Made by a program: the position numbers and the translations under genes. Below the pieces are notes generated by a model. That model had not been told where the DNA came from and did no database searches. It was given only the letters and a program-made list of their open reading frames with translations. From Bedellia somnulentella (lineage: Eukaryota; Arthropoda; Insecta; Lepidoptera; Bedelliidae): a stretch of 64,000 nucleotides of DNA. Positions 58,292 through 64,000 of the stretch are shown one piece after another. The stretch is from assembly GCA_963576735.1 (NCBI GenBank), contig OY755171.1, positions 434,001 to 498,000 of the forward strand, written 5' to 3'. The first letter of the stretch is position 1, and every line of letters starts with the position of its first letter.

Positions 58292-59165
58292 CTAAGAATG
58301 GGTGGATTCAAAATTAAATGCTTCATATATGCTGATGATAAAGTGCTACTTGCATCATTGGTGAAAGAGTTGCAATTGCAAGATGTGGTGAATATTATGT
58401 GTCATTTGAAAGAAAGGGAATAAGAGTAAATGTAACATACATGCATATACTCACGGCTATAGATCCCTAGAAGGGGTAGCCAGAGCTAAGGAATTAAAAA
58501 TTAATTAGCCACTTTTGGAAATTTTAGTGAGGAAAAGTTGGTAAAATAAAGGTTGTTAGTGATGGGTCTCCAATCGCATCGCCCAAAAATCCTTTAAAAG
58601 CCCCAATAACGTTAGTCGCCTCTTTAGTACACCCACCGGAAGAAATAGGGTAGTGCTATTCTAAGCCGACACTACACGGCATAAATATGAATGTAAATAA
58701 AACAAAAACCATAGTTTTTAAGAGAAAGAAGAATATGAAAGACTACGTGATTGAGATTGATGGTAAGAAAGTGGAACAAGTCAAAGAGTTTTTATATCTG
58801 GGAAGCTTGTTCAAGGGAAGGGTGAAAAAGGATAGTCTTATGTCTAGCCAGTCAGTATCCGAAAGAGTCCGAATATCAGTGCATGATGCTGTTCTAGTTC
58901 CTACCTACTCTAGAGAGCAGAGTAAATGCAGTAGAGAGGAGATCGAGTGAGAATTGTGTGAAAGATGATATTCTAGAAAAAGAAATGTTAGGATGATTTG
59001 GGCACATAGACAGGGTGGATGGTTGTCAAATTATGAAAGAGATTTATAGAGCCCATGTGGAAGTAGTGAGGACGTACGTAGCAGAGAAGAAATAGAGAAT
59101 GGGCTTAAAAAGATGAATGTAGACGAAACTCTGTCTACCCAATAGGAACTAAAGACATCAATATG
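58292..59165 (+). pseudogene. RTE-D reverse transcriptase to C-terminus, interrupted
   Basis: Plus-strand remnant of RTE-D ORF2. YGLRMGGFKIKCFIYADD has the YADD catalytic motif at 58328-58339, followed by KVLLASLVKELQLQ. After the SINE-A insertion at 58435-58680 it resumes as NVNKTKTIVFKRKK, EIDGKKVEQVKEFLYLGSLF, then FGHIDRVDG and a basic tail. Frameshifts lie near 58418 and after 58850, and a stop follows EIE at 58950. The segment after FKGRV is partly deleted compared with relatives of the family. Confidence 0.82.
58435..58680 (-). mobile_element. SINE-A inserted into the RTE-D gene
   Basis: Minus-strand copy from CATA-type repeats to CACTACACGGC (58680), lying between codons of the RTE-D reverse transcriptase. 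GTAAATGTAA before and GAATGTAAAT after suggest a short, aged target duplication. Confidence 0.85.
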
Positions 59166-60120
59166 TGTATATAACAAGATCAATAGTAAATACTTTAAAG
59201 TTAGACACAATAAAATAACAAAAACCAGAACATAGAAAAGTGCAACAAAATAAAATAATCTAATAAGTGATGTGTTCATATGATAAATGTGAGAAGTAAT
59301 TTTTTGTAACGTTATTAAACTCTACAGCATGAATGTTGTGGAAATGACATTTGATTAAGTTTAGTGCATATAGCACATTGCAAAAGGAGTAGCAGAAATT
59401 TTTATAGAAACGGGAATTACGGGAAATTAAAGGTTGTAGCAAACGTCCATGGAATTGGATGAATTACGGGAAATTAAAGATTGTAGGTAACTTCCATGGA
59501 TGGCTGATGTTGGTAGCGTTGCTGAAGCTCTCTCAGAATAAATATTCTATGCGAGTGGGCAAAAGCTAGTTTGAAGTAAATTATTAAACTTAAAAAAAAA
59601 CTTTGAACCACCATAAAAGGCATATGTACAGTTTGCAGCCTAACATCGCGCCCGAAGGGATACAAAACGGCGGTGTTTTTGGAAACGGCTAGTCGTAATG
59701 TAATGCGGCGGTTTATACAAGAAGGCTGCGCCAAATATACTACTCACGGCTATAAATCCCAAAAAAGGGTAGGCAGTTAATAATCCTGCAGCCACATTTG
59801 AGATGACAGATTAGATTGGTTTCAACTAAGCACTGTTCTATGTGGGCTCTTGCCACCCTACTCATAATAAAGTCCTCCTTAATTATTCAAAGTTTTTATA
59901 CAACTTGTGTTTATCAGATATTTTGAGTCCAGGCTGTTTTAAGCCTGGGATTCTATGATGACGTCTTTTACTGTCTCCTTAGAAAGTGATCTGTGCCAAC
60001 ATTCGTGCCCCTATAGACTCTGGTGGCAACAACCTTTGCTCTCAGCCTTTCATCAACAATCACAAAATCAATCATAGTTCTCTTTTTTTTTTTTTTCAAG
60101 TTTCAGGCAAGATAAAAATC
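59166..60120. other. No supported gene
   Basis: Contains a two-unit tandem repeat (59414-59507) and a SINE-A scrap (59738-59775, minus strand, CTCACGGCTATAAATCCC), plus a T-run near 60082. No coding signal. Confidence 0.4.
59414..59507. repeat. 47-bp tandem duplication
   Basis: GAATTACGGGAAATTAAAG begins each unit (59414 and 59461). The two units differ at several positions, so the duplication is not recent. Confidence 0.75.
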
Positions 60121-60125
60121 ATTTA

Positions 60126-60244
60126 TCTATACTTATAATAAATCTGTAGAGAGGTCAATTCTGTACATGAAATATATTTTCGAAATAACCATCAGGTGGT
60201 GATTAGGGATCGATACTGATGCCAAAAATGCAATCAGTAAAATT

Positions 60245-60286
<42 letters not shown>

Positions 60287-61102
60287 GGTTTGTATGTTCC
60301 TTATGGAAAAAAAAACTACTCGACGGATTTTAACGAAACTTGGTACAATTTATTCTTCATACACCTGCGCAGGTTTTTGTATACTTTCCAGCTGAGTAGT
60401 AAAGGGGAATTTTGGGAAATTTTGGGAAAACGGGAGAAGTTACTCCATTTTTTAAGCTTTCGTCGCGTGTGCAGCCTCAATGGTTAAACTTACATAGAAA
60501 TCATGTGTGACGGAAATATTCTTCATAAAATTATCTAAAAAAAATTCCTCAGCAGTTTATGTCTATCTTTTACGGTTGACTCACAATAACACGTGTAATT
60601 CCTGATAGCTTAGCAGTTCGGATCATTCTGATTATATTTGTTTACTCTTACGTTTGTAAACGTCTCACTCATCCCAAATTTAAAAAAAGGTTACATTATT
60701 ACCCATTCAATAAAAAAAGAATCATAGAAATCGGTAGACAAACACCGAAATTATACATAAAATAAGCCATCACGCCCGTGATCAAAACTAAATCTTTACT
60801 AATTTACATATAACATACTAGATGGCGCCAGTAGTTGCATCCTACATCAATGATTTATTTTTTAGACTGTTATAAATACTTCATAGCGTTTTATTTCAAA
60901 ATTTGCTATTAAACGGAAATACTGAACCGTTCATCAAAGCGCATTTAAAATCACCAAACTACACTGTTTAGGGAGTGCTATAAATTTAATAAATTGAAAA
61001 CATTGCGCTGAATTTCACAATGCTTGAGCAGTGACTGAAGAAAGAAACCTCAGATATTTAAAAAAACAACGCTACCCGTGCGAAGCTGGGACGATCCACT
61101 AG
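60126..61102 (+). mobile_element. Helitron-C, complete single copy, plus strand
   Basis: A 977-bp element from TCTATACTTATAATAAATC to GACGATCCACTAG, with A before and T after as expected for Helitron insertion. The 3' hairpin CCCGTGCGAAGCTGGG lies about 12 bp from the end. The TGTC tract at 60247-60286 has ten units, the longest of the four copies. The 65-codon frame 60290-60487 also occurs in the copy at 56875-57072, but it follows element sequence and not protein constraint. Confidence 0.9.
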
Positions 61103-61325
61103 TTTTAATATATAAAACTAAACTTAAACGTGACTAATTAATTAAATATTTACAGCAGAAATTAAATTAAACAATATAAAAAATGATTTCAAAATCGTTA
61201 ATAATTAAGTTCTCTTAGTTATATATATAGTTCTCTCATAATTCTCTCGTATACATATGGATACAAGGCAAAGAGGAAACGAGATATATATACAAACACG
61301 TTGTTCGAACACAAAGATTCCTCGC
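61103..61325. other. AT-rich spacer
   Basis: Nothing recognised. Confidence 0.4.
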
Positions 61326-61720
61326 CTAACATACCTCAATAACTTTCTCGCCATTTTCGTCCACCCCTTGATCACCATACTTTTCTAAAACCTTTTCACA
61401 ACCGTTGCGTGACACACCAACCCAGCCATTAAAATCTCCTAACATTACAATTCTCTCATTCTGATCACACCCATTCACAACATCATCTAACAAATTCCAA
61501 AACCCCTCCCTCTCGGATAGTGACTTAGACATGTCCGGAGCATACACACAAATTATGTGCATCCGGACAAGCCCTATTTTCACCTTTAGCCACAGGAGCC
61601 TTGGACTCACACATTCGTAACCTTTCATACACTGAGCCATCCTTTCAGATATCAGAAGTCTCACGCCTTGGCAAGCCTTGTCGCTGTCAGCAACGCAAAT
61701 TCCAATATTGGGTTGCATTG
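61326..61720 (-). pseudogene. RTE-type endonuclease domain fragment
   Basis: A 130-codon open frame on the minus strand reading GVRLLISERMAQCMKGYE, HIICVYAPDMSKS and ERIVMLGDFNGWVG. The VYAP and GDFN motifs are endonuclease blocks of RTE-clade ORF2 proteins, which are often annotated as craniofacial development protein 2-like. The N-terminal catalytic part and everything after GEKVIEV are missing. It may derive from the same RTE-D family, but no overlap proves it. Confidence 0.78.
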
Positions 61721-61729
61721 TAGAATTAG

Positions 61730-62030
61730 TCCGCTATTTGTGCTATTGCTCTACAGGTCTCACAGTAGTGCTTTGCCATTGACCCATCTGTCTCTCTCTC
61801 TCACAGCCCATATATGTCCCCACCAAGGGGCTCGAGCCTACCCTATATGGGGCGATTTGGTCATAGTCCACCACGCTGGCGAATTGCGGGTTGGCAGACT
61901 AACGACTACTACCGTAATAGTAGCCGGGACCTCATCGGAATCATTTTAATTTTCGGATAATCAAGGTGTTTCAAGTCTGCAATATCCTTCCAGACTGGGT
62001 TAAATCTTACAAATTAAACTTGTAAGGTTA
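61730..62030. other. No supported gene
   Basis: Low-complexity CT-rich run near 61785-61805; the frame 61668-61949 (plus) has no domain. The 61940-62030 part may be the body of a SINE whose tRNA-like head is at 62032-62106. Confidence 0.4.
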
Positions 62031-62031
62031 C

Positions 62032-62106
62032 CGCCCCCTCGGGAATCGAACCCGAAACCCCCATACTTGAAACCAAGCGCTTAACCGCGAGACCACGGAG
62101 GCAGTC
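62032..62106 (-). tRNA. tRNA-like sequence (probable SINE head)
   Basis: The minus strand begins GCCTCCGTGGTCTCGCGG (A-box region) and holds a perfect T-arm TCGGGTTCGATTCCCGA (B box), followed by GGGGGC, which can pair with GCCTCC as an acceptor stem one base short. The D-arm does not fold well and the anticodon stem is weak. Polymerase III promoter elements are therefore visible, but a functional tRNA is unlikely. Confidence 0.5.
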
Positions 62107-62216
62107 TGCAGAGATTCATCTCTGTATATTCGTATTTTATTTTTATTTGGATTTATCCCAATCAACTTCCTAACGTGCGATAAAGTTTTCGGATTCCGAA
62201 GCTCCACCAACTTCTT

Positions 62217-62253
62217 TTTGGGATTTACAGCCATAAGTATATGTATGTATGTA
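62217..62253 (+). repeat. SINE-A 3' tail scrap
   Basis: GGGATTTACAGCCATAAG followed by TATATGTATGTATG: only the last 35 bp of SINE-A. Confidence 0.6.
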
Positions 62254-62394
62254 AGCTGGAGTATGGTTGGAGTAGATCTTTATATTTTCATAATGAACTT
62301 CATATTATAAATAAATATAGACATATTATATACAGATCAAATTAGCCCCAAAATAAGTAAAAAATATGATAGGAAATTGATACAGGAGATCTAT

Positions 62395-62498
62395 TATAGG
62401 TAATATTAGTAGAAAACGACCTCGGAGGACCGATAAAGTAGTCAACTATCCACTCGGCCACGGACGTCGTCATATTACAAGTTAAAAGTTGATCTTTT
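62395..62498. repeat. RTE-D scrap and tRNA-like scrap
   Basis: 62398-62430 repeats the RTE-D block GTAATATTAGTAG (compare 11205). 62445-62478 contains, on the minus strand, GTCCGTGGCCGAGTGGATAG, an A-box-like tRNA-derived head of a further SINE family. Confidence 0.45.
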
Positions 62499-62502
62499 CT
62501 TT

Positions 62503-63040
62503 ACGTGACATTGTCACCTGCTGTTCAGAGAACGACATTTCGCTTGAACAGTACATACATATTCTCACGCCGTTAGTTCCCATTGGGGTAGGCAGAGACT
62601 ATCGATCGCCACTTTGTACACTACTCTAACTTCATTCACATCCATAAATCATTACGTACATGGCCTTTTATTCTTCATATTTCGGACACTTGTCTTTATG
62701 AGCACATTTTCTATTTGATCCAAATGTGTCCTCCGAGGTCGACTTCTACTAAAATTACCTTCCACATTGGCCTCTTTCACCAATTTACTGTCATCCATCC
62801 TCTCTATATGCCCAAACCATCTCAACATTCTTTTTTCTATCTTTCTTACAATATCATCTTTTACACCACACCTTTCACGAATCACGTCATTCCTCACATT
62901 GAACTCATTGAACAGTGTCCTCATGTGATAAGGGGCAGGCCTATCGCTGTTTTGTACGAATACTCTGTCACATGACCATGACCATGTACAACTCAGCCAT
63001 GTGCGTTTTCTCACGATGTTTTCCATCACATTTTCGTTGC
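62503..63040 (-). mobile_element. SINE-B split by an RTE-D insertion
   Basis: SINE-B sequence lies at 62503-62552 and resumes at 62908-63040 on the minus strand. The interruption is RTE-D (62553-62907). The distal part lacks the normal tRNA-like head and ends in CATTTTCGTTGCA and a T-run, so this copy is diverged at its 5' side. Confidence 0.8.
62553..62907 (-). pseudogene. RTE-D 3' end, 5'-truncated, with TSD
   Basis: Minus-strand RTE-D fragment with 9-bp duplications TTGAACAGT (62544-62552 and 62908-62916). Translation reads NVRNDVIRERCGVKDDIVRK, then KRMLRWFGHIERMDD, ANVEGNFSRSRPRRTHLDQI and a short broken end, followed by the tail to CGTGAGAATATGTATG. It overlaps and extends upstream the coding part seen at 11160-11419, so the two copies together define the C-terminus of the family. 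Confidence 0.85.
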
Positions 63041-63947
63041 ATTTTTTTTAGGGTTATTGGTAGAGTTGCCTTATAGGACAATGGACCACCGTACTAATGC
63101 TTCGTATGGAATTATAGGTCTTATAGAATATAATAGATAACTCTTTATTGCACATCAAATATGTAGTAACATTTATAAATACACAGAATAAAATAACAAA
63201 AGTACAATTCGGTATGCAAAGTTTCTTTTTTGTTTTTATTGAATATTTTTATTGGATAGTAAACACGAAAATAAAAGACTAATTTGAATATTTTCCATTT
63301 AAAATGAGTAATTGTAAAGTTATGATTTTTTAAAGATTGTTCAACTTTTGTACTTAATGACGTCATCGATCGATAAAATCACGTAGCGACATGCAAATGA
63401 AGCGAAATGTTTTATAAAAATGTTGCTGATTGCAAAACATATCACGAATTTGTGATGTCAAATGAAATTATTACGATATTATACTAAACAAATCTATGAT
63501 TTTCGATATTTTTATTAATAAACTGCAAAACCGTATGTCTTTGAAACAACATTGAAGGTCTAACACTGTTACAGTTTTTTTGATAAAATAACAGTCATCT
63601 TAGCTTCAATTGATATAATTCCAAGAAAATATTGTTTATAACCATAATATCTCGAAATGGTTTTATAATCAGCATCACTTTAGTAAAACTTTGCATACCG
63701 AATTGGCGGTCTTAAAAGCGGTCACTAAAAGCGATCTCTTGCAGACAACCTTTGAATGGAGAGGTCAATAAATTAAAGTCATGTGAGATATATATACATA
63801 AACATGGTGAAACTGATAACTATGCGTTAATCTACACAAACAATACAACAATCCAGTCATAGTTATAAAATAATAAACTATTAACAAACATATAAATACA
63901 TAATGATACAATAAATTAATATCTATAAATACATAGATGTACTAAAA
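63041..63947. other. No supported gene; 20-base inverted pair
   Basis: AT-rich. CAATTCGGTATGCAAAGTTT at 63205-63224 recurs exactly inverted at 63686-63705, listed as a finding. The open frame 63145-63366 (minus) has no domain. Confidence 0.4.
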
Positions 63948-64000
63948 AACCGATAGGCCTGCCCCCTATCACGTGAGTACACTGTCTAAGCAAAACGTGG
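63948..64000 (+). mobile_element. SINE-B, cut by window end
   Basis: Starts CCGATAGGCCTGCCCCC and matches the middle of SINE-B up to the last base of the window. The tRNA-like head is absent, so the copy is 5'-truncated. Confidence 0.75.

Overview
The window reads as nuclear DNA of an insect, most probably a moth or butterfly (Lepidoptera). It is AT-rich with short GC-rich patches. It is crowded with the SINEs, RTE-type LINE fragments, non-autonomous Helitrons and mariner-type elements familiar from lepidopteran genomes, and shows no bacterial operon structure. Identifications rest on motifs and on repeat comparisons within the window; no database was searched.

Only one host gene is well supported: a two-exon gene at 55051-55400 (+) for a 52-residue TOM5-like subunit of the mitochondrial import receptor. 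Four minus-strand spots look like exons or splice sites of unidentified genes: 10615-10830, 22421-22780, 48672-48788 and 54001-54105. Much of the rest is probably intron or intergenic sequence.

Layout by region. 0.8-2.1 kb: dead pogo/Tigger-like element. 2.3-8.9 kb: SINEs and a Helitron carrying a nested SINE. 11.2 kb: truncated RTE LINE with target-site duplication (TSD). 12.7-14.7 kb: element with about 300-bp inverted repeats, holding a broken gene with a PIN/XPG-like nuclease domain and a tesmin-type CXC domain (Academ-like). 18.5-19.6 kb: internally deleted mariner. 20-27 kb: SINEs and a 0.59-kb foldback element. 28.2-32.3 kb: nearly intact LINE with an SGNH-type ORF1 and an ORF2 reached through a canonical -1 slippery heptamer. 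35.3-38.2 kb: second LINE on the minus strand, with a degraded endonuclease start. 38-47 kb: LINE scraps, old SINEs and a 17-bp minisatellite. 47.8 kb: Harbinger-like MITE. 49.2-51.1 kb: hAT-like element with a second hAT-like MITE nested inside. 55 kb: TOM5 gene. 56.1-58.0 kb: Helitron inserted into another copy of its own family. 58.3-63.0 kb: RTE fragments, a Helitron in the opposite orientation and a SINE split by an RTE insertion. 63.9 kb: SINE running off the window.

Family names used here. SINE-A is about 250 bp, begins GCTGTGTAGTGTCGG and ends in (TATG)n. SINE-B is about 370 bp, has a tRNA-like head and ends in (TTATG)n. RTE-D is the LINE whose 3' tail both SINEs appear to share. Helitron-C is about 980 bp, begins TCTATACTT and ends CTAG.
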